Source: Pseudomonadota bacterium
Lineage (GTDB): Bacteria; Pseudomonadota; Gammaproteobacteria; Acidiferrobacterales; UBA6901
DNA: 64,000 bases
Assembly: GCA_021819085.1 (NCBI GenBank)
Contig: JAKASJ010000009.1
Span: forward strand, 1 to 64,000
Direction of reading: 5' to 3'
The translations under genes and the position numbers were made by a program. This document shows positions 23,599 to 30,832 of this stretch, in pieces; within the stretch, counting starts at the first letter, position 1, and every line of letters starts with the position of its first letter. The notes below the pieces were generated by a model that made no database searches, was not told the origin of the DNA, and worked only from the letters and a program-made list of their open reading frames with translations.

Positions 23599-23939
23599 AG
23601 GCGCACGCCCTCCCGGGCGATGTTGCGCAACAGGGCCGGGTTCGAGTACGTCTCGGGGTGCTCCCACTCGTCCATCCAGATCGGCAGCGGGGCGATGTTG
23701 ATGCCGGTTTCCAGCAGCACGTCGTAGGCCACATCGGCCATCGCCAGGGCGGTGGGCAGCAGTCGCTGGTGTTCGCCGCGCAGCAACACCGCAACATCGG
23801 CGTCGCTGTCGGGCCGGTGCGTTCCGCGCGCCCGGCTGCCGTACAGAAGCGCACCAGCCATGTCGTAGCGGCCGGCAATCCGGCCTAGAAACCGCTTCAC
23901 TGCGTCCTCGGTGCCAGGATCGATTGCGTTCGCACCCAT
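23595..23939 (-). CDS. minimal nucleotidyltransferase (MNT) antitoxin-like protein
   Basis: The 114-aa product starts MGANAIDPG (ATG 23939) and contains GALLYGSRARGTHRPDSDAD, the GSx10DxD active-site signature of MNT-type nucleotidyltransferases. It overlaps the HEPN gene by 4 bp. In studied MntA/HepT systems the MNT protein adds AMP to HEPN and silences it; here the HEPN family differs, so function is inferred only. Confidence 0.82.
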   Translation of the reverse strand: MGANAIDPGTEDAVKRFLGRIAGRYDMAGALLYGSRARGTHRPDSDADVAVLLRGEHQRLLPTALAMADVAYDVLLETGINIAPLPIWMDEWEHPETYSNPALLRNIAREGVRL

Positions 23940-24510
23940 GCTCAACGCCTCCCCATCCAAGTCCGGGCTAAGCCTAGCAACGCGTCCGGAGGGACGCAAC
24001 GCGTGAATCCGGTTTCTGGATTCGTGGTGTGCGCTCGGCGCTACCGCCCCGAACACACCCCTAATCCGGATACCCCTTTTCCCACGACGGGCGAATGTCG
24101 GCCCCTGCCCCATGCGCCATGGCTGCTGACGACTGACTTCCCCGGCAGCCAATACCAGGACCGTCCGGATCCTGTCCTGCCGGCACAGCCCGCACGATGA
24201 ATTCCATTCGGCTCTGCCACGGCCGGGAAGAAGAACGTCGCCTTACAGAACGAGGGCATCTTTGAACATCGAACCGTGTGCACCGGGATGGCGCGATCCA
24301 CACCGGCCGCACCCGCTGCCGCAGGCGGCTACGCCGTCAAGAAGCGGGACGCCCGGCAACGTCCCGTGGACCGGCACTCCCGGCGCAACTCCCGCGAGCG
24401 CTTCCCCAGGGCTCGCCGGATAACACGGGCGGGTGAAGCCAGGGGTGCAGGCCACCCTGACACCTGCCCAAAAGCGAAAGGGGGCGGCACTCCCCGGCAC
24501 GCCCCGAACC
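23940..24510. other. no recognisable gene
   Basis: High-GC spacer between the MNT gene and the lipoprotein gene. A small GCGTCC-GGAG-GGACGC hairpin near 23983 is the only structure noted. Open frames here have no recognised motif. Confidence 0.45.
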
Positions 24511-26079
24511 TCAGTACCACCCGTTGAGACACGCCGGTCCCGCGAAAGGATTATTGACTTGGCTGTAGGTGAAGTGATCGACATTGCCGGCCGCGTCGGT
24601 GACGGTGATGTCGAAGTCCGGAAGCACGAGCGCACTGCTGTCCGGAAGGACCCAGGTACCGGTGTTGTCGGCGCCCGGGGTGAGCACCGGCGTGGCGCCG
24701 TTGATCGTCATCGCCACGACCCCCGACAGATTGTCGCGGTACGACCCGCTCCAGTTGGCGCTGCCCTGGGGCAGCGGGTAGAAGCCGCTGCTGGTGGCCC
24801 AGTAGCTGTTGACGCAGAACTGCGGCGGGGTGTGGTCGACGTTGAGCGGAAAGCTCGCGGTGGCTACAGTGCCGATATAATCGGTCGCCGCCACCGCGAG
24901 CGTGTGGCGTCCGTCGGGAATGGCCGCGGTATCGAGTGTGGCGGTGAACGCGTAGCCGCCCCCCATCGCCGGAGGCGGCACCGGATTGCCCAGGGCCAGC
25001 GGCTTTCCGTCGAGCGTGACCGCCGGCGGCGATGCGAAACCGAAGGCGTCCTCGAGGTCGAGCGCGAGCACCGGCGAGGTTGCCGCCGGACCGCCCACCC
25101 AGCCGGTGGGACTGCGCAGGACGATGGCCGGTCCCTGCTCGGTGAACGGGATGACTGCCCGGGTGCCGAAAACGGGACTGGTGCTGTCGTTATAGGCCTG
25201 GGCTGCCGCGGCGACGGCTGCGGGACCCACGGACGTGCGGTTTTCCGCGCCCTGCGCCACGCGGACCATCTGCACCGCGAGTGCGTGCCGGTAGACGTCC
25301 GCGTCGAGTGCAAACGTGCCGAGGGAGAGCGGCACCGGGTTGCCGTTCGGATCGGCGGCATTGCCGTCGAGCACGCCATCGGCGGCGATATCGTCGTGCA
25401 TGCGCTGCGCCAGCGACACCGCGTTGAACGGCGCCTGTCCCAGGGTCGCCTGGTCGATGGCTGCGGCGTAGTCGGTCCAACCCGAGAGCGCCGCGGCGGC
25501 AAAGGCGTACTGCAGTCCCGGCGTCAGGAACGGCGAGGCGTTGGCCGGATTGGTGATGTCGACCGGGAGGGTCTTGATGATGTCCACGCCGATGAGCTGC
25601 GAAATCATCTGGTTGGCCTGATCGATCGCGGCGCCGACCGCCATGCCCTGCTTGCCGATGTAGTACTGGGCGAGCCCGGCGGCGACACCGGTGAACGCGG
25701 TGACCGCGACGGTCAGGGGCGTTCCGGAATGATAGTTCGCGAGCGCCGTGAGCGCGGCACCCTCGGCGAGCGGTACCTGCTGGCCGCTCGTCTCGTCGAC
25801 GTAATAGCCGCCGCCCACCTGCACGAGGAGGGGCACATCGGCGCTGCTTATCGTGACGGCATAGCGGCCCTGGTCATCGGTCACGGCGCTGCCGAGCAGA
25901 CTGCCCGCCACGCCGTTGGCGAAGCTGTACACGGAAACGGTCGCGTGCACGATGGGTCCATCGAAGGCCACCCCGGAAACCACCGCGTCCGGGCGTGCCG
26001 GCGGCAGCGCACCGGAGCCGGCGCCGCCGCAGGCAGCGAGCAGCACGGCACAGAACACCGCAGCGAAGCAGGTACGCAT
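24511..26079 (-). CDS. 522-aa lipoprotein, last gene of the VirB-like cluster
   Basis: The N-terminus is a lipoprotein signal (MRTCFAAVFCAVLLAACGG) with lipobox LAAC, so the mature protein would start at Cys17 and be membrane anchored. Residues about 33-90 (VSGVAFDGPIVHATVSVYSF, VTDDQGRYAVTI) look like a carboxypeptidase-regulatory-like or SdrD_B-type beta domain. Residues 350-500 contain further Ig-like strands (SFPLNVDHTPPQFC, ITVTDAAGNVDHF). The middle is Ala-rich and helical. No specific family is recognised. It lies 22 bp after the beta-barrel-like gene in the same direction and may be a surface or outer-membrane component. Confidence 0.7.
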   Translation of the reverse strand: MRTCFAAVFCAVLLAACGGAGSGALPPARPDAVVSGVAFDGPIVHATVSVYSFANGVAGSLLGSAVTDDQGRYAVTISSADVPLLVQVGGGYYVDETSGQQVPLAEGAALTALANYHSGTPLTVAVTAFTGVAAGLAQYYIGKQGMAVGAAIDQANQMISQLIGVDIIKTLPVDITNPANASPFLTPGLQYAFAAAALSGWTDYAAAIDQATLGQAPFNAVSLAQRMHDDIAADGVLDGNAADPNGNPVPLSLGTFALDADVYRHALAVQMVRVAQGAENRTSVGPAAVAAAAQAYNDSTSPVFGTRAVIPFTEQGPAIVLRSPTGWVGGPAATSPVLALDLEDAFGFASPPAVTLDGKPLALGNPVPPPAMGGGYAFTATLDTAAIPDGRHTLAVAATDYIGTVATASFPLNVDHTPPQFCVNSYWATSSGFYPLPQGSANWSGSYRDNLSGVVAMTINGATPVLTPGADNTGTWVLPDSSALVLPDFDITVTDAAGNVDHFTYSQVNNPFAGPACLNGWY

Positions 26080-26101
26080 GGTGCGAATCCCCCGTCAGTG
26101 G

Positions 26102-26683
26102 TCAGCGTATCCGGTGGGTCAGCAATGCGCCGGCGGCGAGCACGGTCGCGGCGTGCGGATCGAGCGGCGCGTCGTAACGCAGGTCCACGCCGATTTTCCA
26201 GCCGTGCGTCCAGCGCCACTCGGAATCCGCCGTGAGCACGGCATCGAGCACGCCAACCGTGCGGTCCGGATAGACCGTCGCCAGAAATCCGCCGCTGTCG
26301 ATCGTGTGGCGCAGCGTCTCGTCCTCGCGCGCATACCCCAGGCCGAACCCGAGCCACGGCTTCCACCGATAGCTCAGGCGCCAGCGCTCCTGGTACGACA
26401 GGCTGGCGCTGGTGCGCTCGATGCGCTGCCCGACATCGGCGGTGCTGGCGGCCAGCGTGACGGTTTCCCGTCCCGCCGCGAGCCGCAGGCGCGTGTCGCG
26501 GCCCCAGCCGAGGATCGCGACCGCGGCGAGGTCGGGCGCCGCGGCGGCCGCGGTCGGTCCATCGGGGTCGGAGACCGAAAGGCGGGCCACGCCGCCGGTA
26601 AGGCCGAGGCTCAGCGGTTCGCCGGCCGCCGCAGCGCATGCCCAGAGCCCGAGCCCGATCGCCAGCATCCATCTCCAATCCAT
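26102..26683 (-). CDS. small outer-membrane beta-barrel-like protein
   Basis: The 193-aa product has a signal peptide (DWRWMLAIGLGLWACAAAAG) and alternating strands rich in aromatic and polar residues (RWRLSYRWKPWLGFGLGYAR, WRWTHGWKIGVDLRYDAPLD). The end is LLTHRIR. It resembles OmpA-like or uncharacterised 8-strand barrels but no family is certain. Its place between virB10 and the lipoprotein suggests a cluster-specific outer-membrane part. Confidence 0.6.
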   Translation of the reverse strand: MDWRWMLAIGLGLWACAAAAGEPLSLGLTGGVARLSVSDPDGPTAAAAAPDLAAVAILGWGRDTRLRLAAGRETVTLAASTADVGQRIERTSASLSYQERWRLSYRWKPWLGFGLGYAREDETLRHTIDSGGFLATVYPDRTVGVLDAVLTADSEWRWTHGWKIGVDLRYDAPLDPHAATVLAAGALLTHRIR

Positions 26684-26722
26684 GATCCCTCCCCGAAAAA
26701 CCGCGAACCGCGCAGCGGCCGG

Positions 26723-27574
26723 TCAGAATGTCGCCGCCACGCGGATGAGCACCGGCTGCGGCGCAACATCGATGATGGGCACCCGCCGCGTGGAACCGCC
26801 GATCGCCCGCCCGGCGTCGCTGAGCAGCGAACCGGTCGCCGCCCCGGCCGCGGCCGCGGCCGCCCCGGTTCCGCCCAGCAGGCTGCCGACCGCGGTGCTG
26901 CCCGCCGCCAGCACGCCCTGGCCGGCGCTGCGCCGCAGCATGCGGACCGCATCGACCGTGACGACGCCGGCAAGGCCCGGAACCCGGGCGGTATCGAACA
27001 CCCGCCCGCGCAGCCGGAATTCGCGCCCGCCGGGGGTGATGCCCTGGACGGCGACCATCTCCATGCGCTGGGTTGCGCCACTCAGGCGCTTCACGCAAAA
27101 CAGCAGCGTTCCGGCCGGCAGCCGCCGGTGGCGTCCGTGCACCGTGCGGCTCAGCACCAGCTCGACCCGCCCCGGGTCGGCGCTCGAGGCCCGCGCCGGC
27201 AGACGCGCATGCATCCAGGTCCCGAGCCGGATGCCGAACCGATGACGGCGACCGGACACCACCGCATCCGAGTAGATGACCGGCTGCGGGGAGGCCGCCC
27301 ACGGCGGACCCCCCGGAACGTCGCGCACGCGCAAGACCGAAGGGAGTGTTTTTGCGCGGCGGCGCGCGGCGACCGGCGCGCGCGGCGCACGCCGCGGCCT
27401 GGGTGCCGGCGGCGCCAGGGCCGCAAGATCCCCCGGCCGCACCAGCCGGGCGCGCACGCGCTCGGCCTGCTCGTCCCGGCGCACCAGCGCATGCAACGCC
27501 GCCGGGGTAATGGCCGCCGCCGCAGGCACCAGCGCCGTGAGCGCCAGCGCGGCGAGTCCGGCGCGCGCTACCAC
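26723..27574 (-). CDS. virB10: VirB10/TrbI-like protein
   Basis: The 283-aa product has an N-terminal hydrophobic segment (VARAGLAALALTALVPAAAA), a Pro/Arg-rich linker (residues 55-75) and a C-terminal domain with FGIRLGTWMHARLPARASSA, RLPAGTLLFCVKRLSG and MEMVAVQGITPGGREF. These are the landmarks of VirB10/TrbI channel proteins that span the periplasm. It overlaps the virB9-like gene by 7 bp. It is shorter than typical VirB10 (about 380 aa). Confidence 0.72.
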   Translation of the reverse strand: MVARAGLAALALTALVPAAAAITPAALHALVRRDEQAERVRARLVRPGDLAALAPPAPRPRRAPRAPVAARRRAKTLPSVLRVRDVPGGPPWAASPQPVIYSDAVVSGRRHRFGIRLGTWMHARLPARASSADPGRVELVLSRTVHGRHRRLPAGTLLFCVKRLSGATQRMEMVAVQGITPGGREFRLRGRVFDTARVPGLAGVVTVDAVRMLRRSAGQGVLAAGSTAVGSLLGGTGAAAAAAGAATGSLLSDAGRAIGGSTRRVPIIDVAPQPVLIRVAATF

Positions 27575-28464
27575 TGCGCCTCCAGGTTGGCCCGGTCGGT
27601 CAGCACCTCCAGGCGCAGCCGGTCGCGGGCATCGAGACGCGCCCGCATGACGGTGAGGACGCCGCGCCCCTGCCCGCCCGGCGCGATGCGCCGCGGCAGG
27701 CTGCGGGCGGCCGGAAGCGGCTGCGCCTGTCCGCTGCCGGCATCGATCTCGAACAGCTGTGCATTCTCGACGCGCAGGCTGCGGGCAGCGCTGCCGTTGC
27801 TCAGCCGGAAAACGAAAACGGTGTACGGGCCGAAGCTCAGCGACTCGCGGACGTACAGCGCCACGCGGCCGCCGTCGGGAAGCGGCGAACGCGCCTCCTG
27901 TTCGATGCGCCGGCGCCGCGGCCGGTCCAGGGCGAGCACGCCGATGCGCGCCTGCGTGCGCGCTGCCACCTCGCGATCGAGACGTGCGACCTGCCGGCGA
28001 TAGCGTGCCTGCAGCGCGCGCGTGCGGCGCGCGACCGCCCTGCGGATGGCGCCGGCCCGCGCGCGCGGCCCGAGTTCGAAGATCACGTCGCTGTAGTCCG
28101 CGGCCCGCTCCACGCTGGTGCGCAGTTCGATGCTCAGCTCATAGCCCGCGACCGTCACGTACAGATTGCCGAAGCAGCGCCGCCGCGCGGCGCCCGGCCG
28201 CGCAGTGACGATGAAGAAGTTGCGGCCCGGATCGCGGTGTGCGGCGAACGCGGCCGGATTCGTCAGGTCGAGCGTGAACGGAACATGCCGCCCTGCGTGG
28301 TCCAGCACGAACGGAAAGATGAAGCGCGTGCCCAGCCCGGGGACGATGCGCACGGTGAGGGTGGTGTAGCGGGTCAGCACCACGCGCTGCTGCCGCAGGG
28401 CGGCACACGCCGGTGATGCCAGAGCCAGCACCAGCAGGACGGTCGGCAGCGCCGGCGCGCGCAT
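27568..28464 (-). CDS. virB9: VirB9/TraK-like secretin-type protein
   Basis: The 298-aa product starts MRAPALPTVLLVLALASPAC, a signal peptide ending ACA or nearby. The N-terminal beta domain (VVLTRYTTLTVRIVPGLGTR, FIFPFVLD) and the C-terminal beta domain (VALYVRESLSFGPYTVFVFR, LSNGSAARSLRVENAQLFEI) with a helical Arg-rich linker fit VirB9/TraK core-complex proteins. Its start is 1 bp from the virB8-like stop. Assignment rests on order and architecture more than on exact motifs. Confidence 0.62.
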   Translation of the reverse strand: MRAPALPTVLLVLALASPACAALRQQRVVLTRYTTLTVRIVPGLGTRFIFPFVLDHAGRHVPFTLDLTNPAAFAAHRDPGRNFFIVTARPGAARRRCFGNLYVTVAGYELSIELRTSVERAADYSDVIFELGPRARAGAIRRAVARRTRALQARYRRQVARLDREVAARTQARIGVLALDRPRRRRIEQEARSPLPDGGRVALYVRESLSFGPYTVFVFRLSNGSAARSLRVENAQLFEIDAGSGQAQPLPAARSLPRRIAPGGQGRGVLTVMRARLDARDRLRLEVLTDRANLEAQW

Positions 28465-28465
28465 C

Positions 28466-29119
28466 TCAGCGCTCCCGGATGCCGGTGACTTGGAGTCCGG
28501 CGGTGTCGGCCATCGTGCGCGCCACGATCGCGACATTCAGGGTCATGTCGAAGGGGCGCACGGTGACGCGATCACGGTGGTCGCGGATGTGGATCTCGCC
28601 GCGCGCCCGGACCCGCGCCGCAAGGCCGCGGCGCTCGAGGATGCGCACGCCGCCGGGCGGCGCGTCGAACGTCAGCCGCGAACGCGAGCGGGCGGCGCGC
28701 ACGCGCATGAGATAATCCCCGCCCGCGGCGCGGTCGCGGCGCAGTGCCTGGAGTGCCGCGCGGCGCAGCGCCGGAGACATCATGTTGAGCGCGGCGGCGT
28801 AGTCGTCGAAGATCGTCGTGCTGTTGAGGCTCAGGTAATCGTCCAGAAAGCGCTTGACGGCGGCGCGGATCTCGGCGTCCGACCGGCTGTCGGGACCGAG
28901 GTATTCCATGCGTCCCAGCACCTGCCCGGCGGCGTTCACCGCCACCACCGGCTTGGGAGCCAGCGTGCTCACGAACACCAGCAGCACGAACAGCGCGAGC
29001 AGCACGAAAAACGCGATCCAGCCGGCCAGCGCGTAGCGCTGCAGCCGCACGATGAGCCAGCCGCCCGGCCCGTGCCGGCCGAGCAGCTCGTTAGGATCGA
29101 GGCGCTGCGGGGCGGCCAT
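28466..29119 (-). CDS. virB8: VirB8/TraE-like inner-membrane protein
   Basis: The ATG at 29119 gives 217 aa: a cytoplasmic tail, one TM (residues about 34-56, GWIAFFVLLALFVLLVFVST) and a periplasmic domain with FLDDYLSLNSTTIFDDYAAA and LNMMSPALRRAALQALR, the LSP-L/R pattern of VirB8/TraE. It overlaps the virB6-like gene by 29 bp. Bitopic VirB8 proteins help assemble the inner-membrane complex. Confidence 0.68.
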   Translation of the reverse strand: MAAPQRLDPNELLGRHGPGGWLIVRLQRYALAGWIAFFVLLALFVLLVFVSTLAPKPVVAVNAAGQVLGRMEYLGPDSRSDAEIRAAVKRFLDDYLSLNSTTIFDDYAAALNMMSPALRRAALQALRRDRAAGGDYLMRVRAARSRSRLTFDAPPGGVRILERRGLAARVRARGEIHIRDHRDRVTVRPFDMTLNVAIVARTMADTAGLQVTGIRER

Positions 29120-30203
29120 GGGATTGTCTCGGACGTCGCGGCGCTGGCCGGCGGCGGCGCGGGCCGGCGGCATCGCCGGCGGGCGCCGGAATAGGCGAAT
29201 CGGCCGCCTGCGCGGACGGGGGCGCCGTCCCCGGCGGGCGCGGACGCGGAACGACGGCCGCACCGCCCGCCGGGACATCGGCACCCGGGCCGGAGTGCCC
29301 GCGCGCGAATGCCGCTGCCCCGGAGGTGAGTTCCAGGCGCCGCGCGAGGCCCGACCCGGCCGCCACGGCGGCCGCAGTAAACGGACCCACCAGTCCGCCG
29401 ACCGCGCCGCTTGCCACCAGGGTATGCGCCACGAACGGTGCGGCCACGAGCAGCGCCGACACGATGAGATTGAGGATGCTGTAGAGCATGTAGACCATGC
29501 CGCCGCTGTCGGCCGCGGTCACCGCCGGGTCCGCGACGAGCGCATTGGCCGCATGCTGGAAGACCGGCGCGAACAGCGCCAGCATCAGCGCCTGCACGAC
29601 CGGCCACAGCAGCACCGTGCCGAGGAGCTGCCCCCAGGGGCGCAGCAGCCGCAGGCCGTTTGCGATCGACAGCGGAATGGCGATGAGCCCCCACAGAAAG
29701 GCGACGCCATAGGCAATCGCCTGCGCGACCCTCAGAAACGCGGCCAGGAACGCAACCACGAGCAGCGTCAGGTAGTAGAAGACGAACATCACCGCCTTGA
29801 CCAGGTTGGCGGCCAGATCGTCGACCAGACCCGCGATGCTCCCGGCGCCGCTGCGCTTGGCCGAGGCGGCCGCAATGAGGCGGGCAAGCTGGCCGGTGAT
29901 GAGATCGAGCGACCCGATCCGGTCCACACTGTGGTAGACCGCGTTCATGAATCCGGCGAGCACGGTCGCCACGCCGAAGTACACGGCCAGCACCGTTCCC
30001 CACAGCGCGATATCGCGCAGCGCCTGCGCCCAGCGGCCCGCGCCGCCGAGCGCGTCGAGCTGCGTCTGCAGCGTGCGCAGATAGATGGCGATGATGAGCA
30101 GCACCGGCGTGAAGGTGGCGGCGACATAGCGGGCGGCGGCGGCCGAGGCATCGTAGACCGGCTGCGGATTGAGACTGCCGATGAGCCGCACGACAGCACT
30201 CAT
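29091..30203 (-). CDS. virB6: VirB6/TrbL-like polytopic membrane protein
   Basis: The 370-aa product has about six to seven TM segments between residues 25 and 270 (FTPVLLIIAIYL; AVYFGVATVLAGFM; FVFYYLTLLVVAFLAAFL; LGTVLLWPVVQALMLALFAP; LNLIVSALLVAAPFVAHTLV) and a Pro/Arg-rich C-terminal tail. This is the VirB6/TrbL layout. It overlaps both neighbours (4 bp with virB5-like, 29 bp with virB8-like), indicating tight co-translation. Confidence 0.75.
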   Translation of the reverse strand: MSAVVRLIGSLNPQPVYDASAAAARYVAATFTPVLLIIAIYLRTLQTQLDALGGAGRWAQALRDIALWGTVLAVYFGVATVLAGFMNAVYHSVDRIGSLDLITGQLARLIAAASAKRSGAGSIAGLVDDLAANLVKAVMFVFYYLTLLVVAFLAAFLRVAQAIAYGVAFLWGLIAIPLSIANGLRLLRPWGQLLGTVLLWPVVQALMLALFAPVFQHAANALVADPAVTAADSGGMVYMLYSILNLIVSALLVAAPFVAHTLVASGAVGGLVGPFTAAAVAAGSGLARRLELTSGAAAFARGHSGPGADVPAGGAAVVPRPRPPGTAPPSAQAADSPIPAPAGDAAGPRRRRPAPRRPRQSHGRPAAPRS

Positions 30204-30832
30204 GGTCCCGACCCGAGCGACCGGACGATGCGTGCGGACGTAGCGACCAGGCCGCGCGCATCGATGCGCGCCTGGGCATGCTGCAGCGCCAGCGCCCGCC
30301 GGCGCTGCTGGGCCATGGCCGCGAGTGCCGCCAGCGTCGCCGTCGATTCGGCCGTGACCCGGGCACTGGCGCGTCCGTTGAGATCGGTGGCGGACCGGGC
30401 CACGTTGTGCGCCGCAGCCTGCTGCAGCGCCTGCAGCTGCTGCAGCCCGGCGAGCTGCTGCAGCTCGACCCGGTAGGCAGCGGCGTCGGCCGGATCGCCT
30501 GAACTCAACGCCTCGATGCGCGCCCGCTCGGCCTGCAGCCCTCCGGCCGCCTGCGCCGGAAGTGAAGCCAGACCGCCGGCGAGCGCGTGGTAGTGCGTGT
30601 CGCGGATGCGCGGATAGGTCTGCTGCGCGCGCTCGGCCATCGCCTTGAGCCGCTGCAGTGTCTGCAGCTGACTGTCGAGCGTGACCGACGACTGCTGCAG
30701 TTGCTCGTAGATCGATACGAGCTCGCCGTAGCTTTGCGGATCGAAGCTCACGTCACCGATGCCGAGAAAGGCGCGCGCCGGGGCGGACGCGCCGATCAGC
30801 GCCGCCGCCAGCAGGATTGACGCCGCCTTCAT
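30200..30832 (-). CDS. virB5: VirB5/TrbJ-like protein
   Basis: The ATG at 30832 overlaps the virB4 stop as ATGA. The 210-aa product has a signal peptide (KAASILLAAALIGASAPARA) and then a long helical, Gln/Ala-rich body (FDPQSYGELVSIYEQLQQSS, LDSQLQTLQRLKAM), as in TrbJ/VirB5 pilus-tip proteins. Its position between virB4 and virB6 agrees. Confidence 0.75.
   Translation of the reverse strand: MKAASILLAAALIGASAPARAFLGIGDVSFDPQSYGELVSIYEQLQQSSVTLDSQLQTLQRLKAMAERAQQTYPRIRDTHYHALAGGLASLPAQAAGGLQAERARIEALSSGDPADAAAYRVELQQLAGLQQLQALQQAAAHNVARSATDLNGRASARVTAESTATLAALAAMAQQRRRALALQHAQARIDARGLVATSARIVRSLGSGP

Noticed and set aside
24433-28003. 600- and 695-aa plus-strand frames
   Set aside because: Both are antisense to the lipoprotein, barrel-like and virB10/virB9 genes and have Arg-rich, low-complexity translations without known motifs.
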